Positions 28,140 to 35,496 of a stretch of DNA of 64,000 nucleotides are shown here, piece by piece; positions within the stretch are counted from its first letter, which is position 1; every line of letters starts with the position of its first letter. Position numbers and translations under genes: made by a program. The notes beneath the pieces are model-generated. The model saw nothing but the letters and a program-made list of their open reading frames with translations. It was not told the DNA's origin and searched no databases. The stretch comes from Pseudomonadota bacterium (GTDB lineage: Bacteria; Myxococcota_A; UBA796; SXON01): assembly GCA_030684355.1 (NCBI GenBank), contig JAUXTN010000210.1, forward strand, positions 1 through 64,000, in the 5' to 3' direction.

Positions 28140-29147
28140 ATGAGCAGCTCGGCGTTGGAAGTGGCAGTGGTGGGTGCGACGGGAGCGGCAGGCAGCCAGG
28201 TGCTGACCGCGCTCGATGCGTCTGAAATGGTGATCGCGTCCTTGCGGGCATACGGCTCCGCAGCGCGGTCGCCGAGGGTCGACACGGTGCCCTTCCGTGG
28301 GCAGAACGTGGGGGTCGAGCCGCTATCCGCGCTCGCCAGCGTGAAGCCGGACCTCGTGATCCTCTGTGTCCCCCCGGCGGTAGCCGGCAAGATCGCGCCC
28401 GGTCTGGTCGCGCGCGGCGTGATCGTGCTGGACGTGGGCGACGCGACGGCCGGCGTCCTCGACGCGCCCCTGGTCCTCCCTGGCATCCAGTCCGGCCTCC
28501 CGGACGGCGTGGCGCGCGCGGGCGCAGTCCGCCTCCCGTCCTCCGTCGGGGCGCTCCTGGCCGCGCTTTGCCAGCCCCTCGTGGGCATCGGCCTCACGAG
28601 CTGCACGGGCGTCGTCTCCCTGGCCGCGAGCGCGCGTGGCCGCGGCGGGATGGAGGAGCTCGCCCAGCAGGTCGTCGCGACGCTGAACAACCAGGATCCC
28701 CCGCGTCGGGTGTTCGTAGACGGCCTCGCGTTCGACACGCTGCCCGAGGACACCGCGATGGACGAGTGGAGCGGCACCGAGCAGCTCGCGGCCGCCGAGG
28801 TCGAAGCCCTCACCGGGCTGCCCGCGGCGTCGGTCGGGGTCCAGGTCGCCATCCAGCCGCTCTTCGCGGGGGTGAGCGCCGGGCTGCACCTGCGCGGCGT
28901 CACGGTGGACGCCGTGGAGGCCGCGTGGCGCGCCACGGAGGGCCTCGTCGCGGTCTCGCGGACCGCGCGGCTCCGTCCTCGGTCGACCATCGGCAAGCCC
29001 GGCGTGTGGTGGGGCCGGCTGCGCGCCGATCCCGCGGGGGACGGCGTCTTCGTCTGGGCGGTCACCGACGATCTATACGGAGCGGGCCTCGCCGCCGCGC
29101 GCGTCGCGACCTGGCTGTCCACAGCGGGCCTCCTGGGGGTCGCGTGA
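28140..29147 (+). CDS. Aspartate-semialdehyde dehydrogenase-like (USG-1 type) paralogue
   Basis: 335 residues with a Rossmann start VAVVGATGAAGSQVLTALD and the semialdehyde dehydrogenase dimerisation domain (about 135-310). The catalytic Asn-Cys-Thr of true Asd is not present at the expected place; the nearest cysteine reads TSCTGVVS in the region corresponding to USG-1's catalytic-loop replacement. The protein therefore looks like USG-1-type, non-catalytic or of altered chemistry. ATG 28140 is used; GTG 28131 is possible. Its stop overlaps the next start (GTGA). Confidence 0.7.
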   Translation: MSSSALEVAVVGATGAAGSQVLTALDASEMVIASLRAYGSAARSPRVDTVPFRGQNVGVEPLSALASVKPDLVILCVPPAVAGKIAPGLVARGVIVLDVGDATAGVLDAPLVLPGIQSGLPDGVARAGAVRLPSSVGALLAALCQPLVGIGLTSCTGVVSLAASARGRGGMEELAQQVVATLNNQDPPRRVFVDGLAFDTLPEDTAMDEWSGTEQLAAAEVEALTGLPAASVGVQVAIQPLFAGVSAGLHLRGVTVDAVEAAWRATEGLVAVSRTARLRPRSTIGKPGVWWGRLRADPAGDGVFVWAVTDDLYGAGLAAARVATWLSTAGLLGVA

Positions 29148-31498
29148 TCCTGCTGCTCGCGTCGGTGGCGCTTGCCTCGCCGGACCGCCTGGCCGCGACG
29201 TTCGACGTGGGCACCACCGTCACCGACATCGTGCTGAGCCCCGACGGCGGCTGGATCGCGTGGAACGACGCGGGCGCCGGCACGTTCACCCTGCTCAACA
29301 CGGGGACCTTCGAGAGCACCATCCTCTCGGCGTGCCCGGGCGCGCGGGGCGTGGCGGCGAAGGGGGATGCCCTGACCGGCTGGACCTTCTTCGCCGGCTG
29401 CTCGGACGGCACCGTGGCGGTCGTCGAGGTCACCATCGAAGGCGACATCTCCTTGCGCGATGCGCCGCTCGTGCTCGGCAGCGGGCCCGTGTTCGGCGTC
29501 GAGACAAGCGGGACCGAGGTCTACGCCGTGGTGGACGATCCGACCGACGGCGCCGTCGTCGCCGCGGTGACCGTGCTCGACGGCCTCGCCGTGGAGGGGT
29601 TCCCCGTCCAGCTCTCGAGCGACACCATCGAAGACACCGTCCTCCTCGACGACTACCTCCTCGTCTCGCACGGCGGGGACGAGGTGTCGAAGGTCATCCT
29701 CTCCACCCAGACCGCGCTCCTCCCGCAGAGCTCGCTCGGCGGGCGCGTCCTGCTCGACGGCTTCCCGTACCCCGACGGGTCGGACGTGTACTACGCCGAC
29801 GAGAGCGGGGGCCTGGTCCGCTTCGAGATCTCCGAGAACGACTACGTCGCGTCGCTGACCAACGTGGCGGAAGCCGTCACCGCCGTCGCCATCCAGGCGA
29901 GCGAAGGGTGGATGCTCCTCGGCGCAGGGGGGGACGCCCTCCGCTACTCGTTCGACGGTGGGCTCCCCGGCACGCTCGAGGAGACGATCGTCGGCGCGGC
30001 CAACCTCACCGAGCTCGTCGCCCTCGAGGGCTACGCCTTCGGCACGACGTCCGACGGCACCGTCCTCGTCCTCACGGATCGCCCCTGGGTGACCCTCGAG
30101 CCGGTGACCCCCTCCACCGCCACCGACGGGGACGACGTCGCCCTCACCTTCTCCGTGGACATCGCGGGCACCTACGAGGTGCGCCTCGGCGGCACCGCGG
30201 AGGGGGACGGCACGCTGCTCGACAGCGGCGAGGTCGACGCCCTCACGCCCACCACCGTCAACTTCACGGTGGACGCCGGCGAGGACTACCAGGAGGGCAA
30301 GAACACGATCTGGGTGTTCGTGAAGGACGCCGCGGGGCAGCAGGGCCGCGCGGCGGGCTCCGTGCTCATCGACAACCCGCCCGAGCAGATCGTCCTCGGT
30401 CCCGCTGGCGTCGGCTTCGGCAACCAGGCGATCTCGGTCTCGTTCGACGCGCTGGCCGCGAGCGACATCGCGACCTACACCATCTACATCGACGTGGCGC
30501 CGTTCGAGGCCGCCGACTTCCCATCCGGCGGACCGACGTTCACCGGGTCCGATGACATAACGGCACCGCTGCAGCTCACGGCGGAGCCCGGGTCATCGGT
30601 TAGCAGGACCATCTATCCAGTTACCAACGGTACAACCTACTACGTCGCCGTCCGCGCTGTTGACGACGGCGGCCTCGAGGGTCCCATGTCCGACATCCGC
30701 GCCGTCACCCCCGAAGAGACCTACTCCGCGTCCATGCTCGCGGGTGACAAGGGAAGCTTCTTCCCCGGTGTGTGCGGGGTAGGGCCGGGTGCGGGCGCCG
30801 CCGCCATCGCGCTCGCCCTGGCCGCCGTCAGCCGCCGTCGCCGCTTCGTCGGCGGCGCCGCGGTGCTTGCCCTCGCCGTGATCGCCACGCCCGCGGAGGC
30901 GAAGGACGCAGACGAGGGGGCGCGCACGATGAACGTGCAGCTCCGCTACGGTCCGACCACGATCGTGGACCCCTACGTCGAGCAGGTGTTCGGCGGCAAG
31001 GCGAACGAGATGCTCTGGTTCGAGTACGGGTACGCCTCCCGCTTCGTGGACGCGAACCTCGGCATCGGCTTCTACCAGGAGATGGGCTGGCTCCAGACCG
31101 AGTCCGGCGTCGCGAGCGACGAGCACGACATGCTCACCATCCTGCCGCTCGCGCTCACCCTCACCGGCCGCCTCGACTTCTTCGAGGAGCAGCCCATCGT
31201 GCCGTTCGGACGCATCGGGCTCGACTACTGGATGTGGAAGGAGAACTGGTACTCGCCGGACCCCTCCGCCACCGACAACGTCGCGACCGGCGGCAAGTAC
31301 GGCTGGCACTACGGCGGCGGCCTCATGCTCCTCCTGGACGCCCTCGATCGCCGCTCCGCCAGCCGGCTCGAGGCCATCAGCGGCATCAACGACACCTACC
31401 TCGTCGCCGAGTACCGCCAGACCCTCCTCGTCCACGGCGCGGACCAGTTCGACTTCTCCTCCTCCGAGCTCACGTTCGGGCTGAAGTTCGACTTCTGA
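29144..31498 (+). CDS. Beta-propeller surface protein with MYXO-CTERM-like anchor fused to outer-membrane beta-barrel
   Basis: 784 residues from GTG 29144. A short signal peptide (ILLLASVALAS) precedes a beta-propeller-like domain (20-310) and immunoglobulin/FN3-like domains (310-535). At 540-567 comes a sorting-type tail: GVCGVGPGAGAAAIALAL with Cys544, a hydrophobic helix, then RRRR. Directly after it, 568-587 (FVGGAAVLALAVIATPAEA) looks like a second signal sequence, and 588-784 is a beta-barrel of the MXAN_2562 kind ending LTFGLKFDF, with the terminal aromatic needed for Bam insertion. In myxobacteria the two halves are commonly separate neighbouring genes (from memory). No in-frame start suitable for the barrel is seen at the junction. 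Confidence 0.75.
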   Translation: MILLLASVALASPDRLAATFDVGTTVTDIVLSPDGGWIAWNDAGAGTFTLLNTGTFESTILSACPGARGVAAKGDALTGWTFFAGCSDGTVAVVEVTIEGDISLRDAPLVLGSGPVFGVETSGTEVYAVVDDPTDGAVVAAVTVLDGLAVEGFPVQLSSDTIEDTVLLDDYLLVSHGGDEVSKVILSTQTALLPQSSLGGRVLLDGFPYPDGSDVYYADESGGLVRFEISENDYVASLTNVAEAVTAVAIQASEGWMLLGAGGDALRYSFDGGLPGTLEETIVGAANLTELVALEGYAFGTTSDGTVLVLTDRPWVTLEPVTPSTATDGDDVALTFSVDIAGTYEVRLGGTAEGDGTLLDSGEVDALTPTTVNFTVDAGEDYQEGKNTIWVFVKDAAGQQGRAAGSVLIDNPPEQIVLGPAGVGFGNQAISVSFDALAASDIATYTIYIDVAPFEAADFPSGGPTFTGSDDITAPLQLTAEPGSSVSRTIYPVTNGTTYYVAVRAVDDGGLEGPMSDIRAVTPEETYSASMLAGDKGSFFPGVCGVGPGAGAAAIALALAAVSRRRRFVGGAAVLALAVIATPAEAKDADEGARTMNVQLRYGPTTIVDPYVEQVFGGKANEMLWFEYGYASRFVDANLGIGFYQEMGWLQTESGVASDEHDMLTILPLALTLTGRLDFFEEQPIVPFGRIGLDYWMWKENWYSPDPSATDNVATGGKYGWHYGGGLMLLLDALDRRSASRLEAISGINDTYLVAEYRQTLLVHGADQFDFSSSELTFGLKFDF

Positions 31499-31525
31499 AC
31501 GCGGGAGGCGGGCGCCGGCTCGGCG

Positions 31526-31789
31526 TCACGCCACCGGCTTCCGGGAGTTCTTCTGCGCCACCGCGATGATGATCAGGAGATAGGCCGCCAGCCGTGGCAG
31601 GTACAAGGCGGGGAAGCCCTCGTTCGGTTCCTCGAACGTCGCCAGCATGATCCGCTGGATCGCGAGCAGGACGAACGACGCGGCGAACAGCAGGTGGAAC
31701 ACGTCCCGCGACTCGCGCCAGAAACGCAGGAAGAAGAGGGCGATGCAGGCGGAGCCCATGGCCGTGGCGCCGAGGAGGAGGTCGTTCAC
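31526..31789 (-). CDS. Small membrane protein (DUF5985-like)
   Basis: 87 residues from a GTG that overlaps the upstream stop (GTGA). Three hydrophobic helices: LLLGATAMGSACIALFFLRF, VFHLLFAASFVLLAIQRI and a third near 63-78. Similar in length and layout to its neighbour, so probably an ancient duplicate. Family assignment to DUF5985 is tentative; no function known. Confidence 0.65.
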   Translation of the reverse strand: MNDLLLGATAMGSACIALFFLRFWRESRDVFHLLFAASFVLLAIQRIMLATFEEPNEGFPALYLPRLAAYLLIIIAVAQKNSRKPVA

Positions 31790-32064
31790 TCGGACGTCTC
31801 CTTGTCGTGGAAGATCAGCCCGGCCAGCATGAGCGCGACCGCCACGAACCCCACCACCCGGCGGGCGCGGAGCAGGCTCGTGCCGGGGATGACGTAGACA
31901 TCGATCAGCACGAGCGCATCGTTCGCCGCGAGGCCCACGAAGCACATGCCGGCCAGGAACAGCAGCGGCGCCCGCGTTCGGATGTACGCGCCGAAGAGCA
32001 CCGCGGCACACCCCAGCGCGGTGATCAGGCACAGGAGGTACACGAGTAGCGTCATCGTCGTCAT
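31786..32064 (-). CDS. Small membrane protein (DUF5985-like)
   Basis: 92 residues with three membrane helices (LLVYLLCLITALGCAAVLFG; LLFLAGMCFVGLAANDALVL; VGFVAVALMLAGLIF). The pattern of an Arg after helix 1 and an Asn-Asp inside helix 2 matches DUF5985 proteins. It overlaps both neighbours by 4 bases, forming a three-gene minus-strand unit. Confidence 0.7.
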   Translation of the reverse strand: MTTMTLLVYLLCLITALGCAAVLFGAYIRTRAPLLFLAGMCFVGLAANDALVLIDVYVIPGTSLLRARRVVGFVAVALMLAGLIFHDKETSE

Positions 32065-32438
32065 TCCTTCCGGAATCGGAACGCGCCCGCGAGTTGCCCG
32101 CCCGGACCCGCGTTGGAACGAATCACCGCCGTCATCGGAACGAGGGTCTTGCGATACAAGCGGACGGCGCGTTGGGCCATCTCGGCGAGCGTCGCTTGTT
32201 GCCCGAAGCGCCAGGTATCGGGCGCGTCGGCGGGCTCGATCAGGCCGGCCGTCGCGAGGTCGCGAAGCACGGCGCCGGCCTTCGTGTCAGGTACGAAGAG
32301 CCGGCTGGCGACCTTCTCGACGGTCCAGGCCCCATCCGGCTCCTCCACGGTGAGCACGAGCGCCTCCATGTGGCCCACCGAAGGGATGTACGCGAAGATG
32401 AACGCGCAGACATCGGCGGGAAGCTCCTCGGTGCTCAA
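32061..32438 (-). CDS. Predicted winged-helix-like small protein
   Basis: 125 residues from TTG 32438, with GAGG about 8 bases upstream. The central segment WTVEKVASRLFVPDTKAGAV then LRDLATAGLI has the helix-turn-helix and wing pattern of winged-helix regulators. No other domain is visible. First gene of the unit with two small membrane proteins, so it may control or signal through them (inference). The start codon is uncertain, because no ATG fits. Confidence 0.55.
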   Translation of the reverse strand: MSTEELPADVCAFIFAYIPSVGHMEALVLTVEEPDGAWTVEKVASRLFVPDTKAGAVLRDLATAGLIEPADAPDTWRFGQQATLAEMAQRAVRLYRKTLVPMTAVIRSNAGPGGQLAGAFRFRKE

Positions 32439-32527
32439 TGGCTCAGCCTCGAACGCTGCAGGTCGTCCCCCGTGCCCCGTTTCAATAACTCCGTGCGGAC
32501 CGGCGACGCCGGCACCCGCGGATGAGT

Positions 32528-32663
32528 GGACGCGCTGTGGGGAGCTTCCCGGGCGCGTCCCCGGCCGAGGACGGCCGGGGTCGGTCCCTTTCAGGCTCGG
32601 CGCCAGGCGCCTCGGTCCGCCCGGCAGGGCCGGGCGGGACCGCCCGCGCGCGGACGCGCGGGC
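32528..32663. repeat. Cluster of four strong GC hairpins in a 366-base intergenic gap
   Basis: Between the minus-strand unit (starting 32438) and truA (32805): 32528-32560 (8 bp GGACGCGC/GCGCGTCC), 32559-32580 (9 bp, AGGA loop), 32613-32642 (13 pairs with one bulged G, AGG loop) and 32642-32663 (9 bp, CGGA loop). The first two share two bases and so exclude each other at the ends. No T tract, no open frame with a credible start, and no match to tmRNA, SRP RNA or RNase P motifs. The remainder, 32664-32804, holds nothing I recognise. Confidence 0.6.
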
Positions 32664-32804
32664 GCCTTGCAGGCACCTCGCGCGGAGAGACGGACCGCGA
32701 GCGGGGCGGGTTCCAGCGTCCTTCGCCGGGGTCGCATCCAACGGGGTACAGAGCGCGATGATCTGCATCGTCACGCCATCGCTACCGACGTTCGACGCCT
32801 GACC

Positions 32805-33623
32805 ATGCGCACCACCTGGCGGCTCGTGATCGAGTACGACGGCCGCGCCTTCTCGGGGTTTCAGCGGCAGAACGGACCACGCACCGTCCAGCAGACGCTG
32901 GAGGAGGCGCTCTCGCGGTTCTTCGGAGGCGAGCGGATCATCGTGCATGGCTCCGGTCGTACGGACGCGGGCGTGCACGCCCTCGGCCAGGTGGTGAGCT
33001 TCCGGTCGGAGACCCCGCGCGATCCGTTCAAGGTGCGGCTGGCGCTGAACACCCTGCTCCCACCCGACCTCTCGTGCATCACGGCGGAGGTCGCTCCGGA
33101 GCGGTTCCACGCCCGGAAGTCCGCGCGCGGCAAGACCTACCGGTACGTCGTGTTGGGGCGGCCCGATCGCTCCCCGTTCCACCTGGGCCGCGCCTGGTAC
33201 GTGCGCCAGCCCGTCGACTGGAGCCGCGTCGACGAGACGCTCGCGCTCCTGCGCGGCACCCACGACTTCACGGCGTTCCGGGCGGCGTCGTGTGACAACC
33301 CGCGCACGGTGCGCACGGTGGAGCAGGCGCGGCACCTCACGCAGGGCGACGAGCACCGCCTCGAGTTCGAGGGGGCCGGCTTCCTGCGCTACCAGGTGCG
33401 CATCATGGTCGGGACCGCGATCGACGTCGGTCTCGGTCGCCGTGCGCTGGACGACGTGCGCCAAGCGTTGGAGACCGGGAAACGTGACCTGGCCGGGCGT
33501 ACGGCGCCTCCGGATGGCCTCTACCTCGTGGAGGTTCGCTATCCGGAGGCGGCGCTGCGGTTCGAAGTCCCGGCCGAGGAGGCGTCGGACTCCACCGAGG
33601 AGGAGCCCGACGACGAGGACTAG
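32805..33623 (+). CDS. truA: tRNA pseudouridine(38-40) synthase
   Basis: 272 residues. The catalytic GSGRTDAGVHALGQ with Asp54 is intact; ARGKTYRYVV and FEGAGFLRYQVRIMVGTAIDVG complete the TruA pattern. It modifies the anticodon stem-loop at positions 38-40. The last 15 residues are very acidic (EEEPDDED), beyond the usual family end. Its stop overlaps the end of the convergent FYDLN-acid gene by 4 bases. Confidence 0.95.
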   Translation: MRTTWRLVIEYDGRAFSGFQRQNGPRTVQQTLEEALSRFFGGERIIVHGSGRTDAGVHALGQVVSFRSETPRDPFKVRLALNTLLPPDLSCITAEVAPERFHARKSARGKTYRYVVLGRPDRSPFHLGRAWYVRQPVDWSRVDETLALLRGTHDFTAFRAASCDNPRTVRTVEQARHLTQGDEHRLEFEGAGFLRYQVRIMVGTAIDVGLGRRALDDVRQALETGKRDLAGRTAPPDGLYLVEVRYPEAALRFEVPAEEASDSTEEEPDDED

Positions 33624-33934
33624 TCCTCTTCCTCGATCTCGGCGCCTTCACCGAGATCGTCTTCTTCCTCGTCCAGATCCTCCGCCTCGTCGATCTCGAC
33701 GTCCTCCTCGGCTTCCTCTTCGTCCTCGAACGATTCGGACGGGGAGGCGCTCTTGGTCATGCCGCCCTTGCCCTTGAAGCGAGCGAGGATGGCCTCGCGC
33801 GGATCGGGGTTCGGGTTCTCGCGCTGGTCGGCGCCACACTTGGGGCACAGCGGCTCAGGGCGGTTCAAATCGTAAAACTTCAGGCCGCACTGGAAGCACT
33901 GATAGCGCTTGCCGAGCTTGCTCTTGTCCTGCAT
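33620..33934 (-). CDS. FYDLN-acid family protein
   Basis: 104 residues. CFQCGLKFYDLNRPEPLCPKC forms a zinc ribbon around the FYDLN motif that names the family; the C-terminal half is a Glu/Asp-rich tail. TIGR02300-type proteins are found in Alpha- and Deltaproteobacteria and have no assigned role. Convergent with truA, sharing 4 bases; both proteins end in acidic tails encoded on opposite strands of the same stretch. Confidence 0.88.
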   Translation of the reverse strand: MQDKSKLGKRYQCFQCGLKFYDLNRPEPLCPKCGADQRENPNPDPREAILARFKGKGGMTKSASPSESFEDEEEAEEDVEIDEAEDLDEEEDDLGEGAEIEEED

Positions 33935-34011
33935 GGGTCTCCCAGACGCGAGCCGCCCTCTTTACTTACCCCCCGGAGCGCGTCAACCCTGCCGGGGTCC
34001 GGAGCGTGGGA

Positions 34012-34017
34012 TATCCT
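34012..34017 (+). promoter_or_regulatory. Probable -10 box (TATCCT) for the BNR-repeat lipoprotein
   Basis: TATCCT lies 30 bases before ATG 34042 and CGGAG 6 bases before it. A CTGCCG at 33989-33994, 17 bases upstream, could be a weak -35. Confidence 0.4.
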
Positions 34018-34041
34018 CGCGTCGCTTTCCCGGAGCTCGCC

Positions 34042-35496
34042 ATGCGTCTCGCCTCGTCACTGCTGGTGGCCCTCCTCGCCGCGTGCAGCGCCGGCTCGAC
34101 GGAAGACGAGCCCACGTTCGACGTGAAGGTCGATCACAACTCGAAAGACGACGCGATCGAGTCCACGGTCCCGCGCTCGTGTTTTGCCGACGGGCGGCTC
34201 GCGGTCGCGTGGACCGACGCTCGAGATGGCGTGCCGGGCATCTGGTTCAACGCAAGCGAGGACGCCGGGGCCACCTGGATGACGGGGGACGTGGCGCTGG
34301 ATGTCAGCGAAGTGGGCGCGTACGCGCCCGACATCGCGTGCGCCGGGGACACGATCTACGTCGTCTGGGAGGACGAGCGCGACGGGGACCTGCTCTACCG
34401 CAACATCTACCTGAACATCTCCACCGACGGCGGGCGCTCGTGGTTGCCGGAGGAGCTGCGCCTCGACGGGGACGTGGAGGGCGAGGCCATGAGCCTCGCG
34501 CCGCGCGTCGTCGCGGTGGAGGACGCCGCCTACGTCGCGTGGTTCGACAACCGCGGCGGAGCCTTCGACATCTACGTACAGGCCACCCAGGACGCCGGCG
34601 CCACCTGGCTGGACGAGGCCACCCGCGTCGACACGGACCCCGCTGGCGAGGCCTACAGCGCGTGGCCGCGGCTCGCGGCGGATGCGTCCGGCCGCGTCGT
34701 GGTGACGTGGGAGGACAGCCGCGCGGGCCGGTCGGACATCTACGCGAACGTGTCGACCGACGGGGGCGGGAGCTTCGCGGACAGCGACACCCGGCTCGAC
34801 GGCGGCGAGGACGGAGGCGTAAGCAACAGCTTCCTCCCCTCGCTGGCGATGGCGGGCGACCATGCGTACGTCGTCTGGCACGACGAGCGCAACGGCGACA
34901 AGCGGGACGTTTACCTGGGCGTGTCGTCCGACGGCGGCGAGACCTGGGGCGACGAGCCGCAGCGCATCGACAGCGACGCCGCGGGCGGCTTCGACTCCAT
35001 CCATCCCGTGGTCGCGGCCGTCGAGGATCGCGTGCACATCGCGTGGCAGGACGATCGTTCGGGTGGCTACGACATCTACCACCGCTTCTCGCGTGACGGG
35101 GGAGGGGAGTGGGCCGGCGAGGAGGTCCGCATGGACACGGATGCCGGTGGCGAGTCGCAGAGCTTCGAGCCGGTGCTGCTCGTGCAGGGAGACACCGTGC
35201 TGGTCGGCTGGGAGGACCGCCGCGGCGATGGGCAGGAGGTCGGCTTCAACGACCTCTACTACAACTACTCCGAGGACGGCGGCCAACACTGGAGCTTCGA
35301 GGACCTCCGCATCAACTCCAACGCCCCGGGGAGCGCCTACGCGTTCGACCTGAGCCTGGCGCTCGGCGGCGGCGGGATCATCGCCGTCTGGGCCGATGGA
35401 CGGTTCGGCTCGAGCGACATTTTCTGCGCCAACCGCGCGCTCGGCGAGGAGAGCAAGTACGTGGCGCCGCCCGAGACGGAAGAGGAGGCCGGATAA
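34042..35496 (+). CDS. BNR/Asp-box repeat (sialidase-fold) lipoprotein
   Basis: 484 residues. Lipoprotein signal LLVALLAACS (Cys15). The mature protein contains seven Asp-box-type repeats about 60 residues apart: SEDAGATW, STDGGRSW, TQDAGATW, STDGGGSF, SSDGGETW, SRDGGGEW and SEDGGQHW, each followed by a W-D/E-D-R strand (VVWEDERDGD, VVWHDERNGD). This is a six- or seven-bladed propeller. No sialidase catalytic Arg triad or Tyr/Glu pair was identified, so enzymatic activity should not be assumed. It is coupled to the next gene. Confidence 0.8.
   Translation: MRLASSLLVALLAACSAGSTEDEPTFDVKVDHNSKDDAIESTVPRSCFADGRLAVAWTDARDGVPGIWFNASEDAGATWMTGDVALDVSEVGAYAPDIACAGDTIYVVWEDERDGDLLYRNIYLNISTDGGRSWLPEELRLDGDVEGEAMSLAPRVVAVEDAAYVAWFDNRGGAFDIYVQATQDAGATWLDEATRVDTDPAGEAYSAWPRLAADASGRVVVTWEDSRAGRSDIYANVSTDGGGSFADSDTRLDGGEDGGVSNSFLPSLAMAGDHAYVVWHDERNGDKRDVYLGVSSDGGETWGDEPQRIDSDAAGGFDSIHPVVAAVEDRVHIAWQDDRSGGYDIYHRFSRDGGGEWAGEEVRMDTDAGGESQSFEPVLLVQGDTVLVGWEDRRGDGQEVGFNDLYYNYSEDGGQHWSFEDLRINSNAPGSAYAFDLSLALGGGGIIAVWADGRFGSSDIFCANRALGEESKYVAPPETEEEAG

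Noticed and set aside
32439..32804. RNase P RNA, SRP RNA, tmRNA or 6S RNA in the structured gap before truA
   Set aside because: None of the hallmark sequences of these RNAs is present; the tract is simply a run of hairpins.
34042..35496. Calling the BNR-repeat lipoprotein a sialidase
   Set aside because: Asp-boxes mark the propeller fold but the catalytic Arg triad and Tyr/Glu were not found; many BNR proteins are not enzymes.
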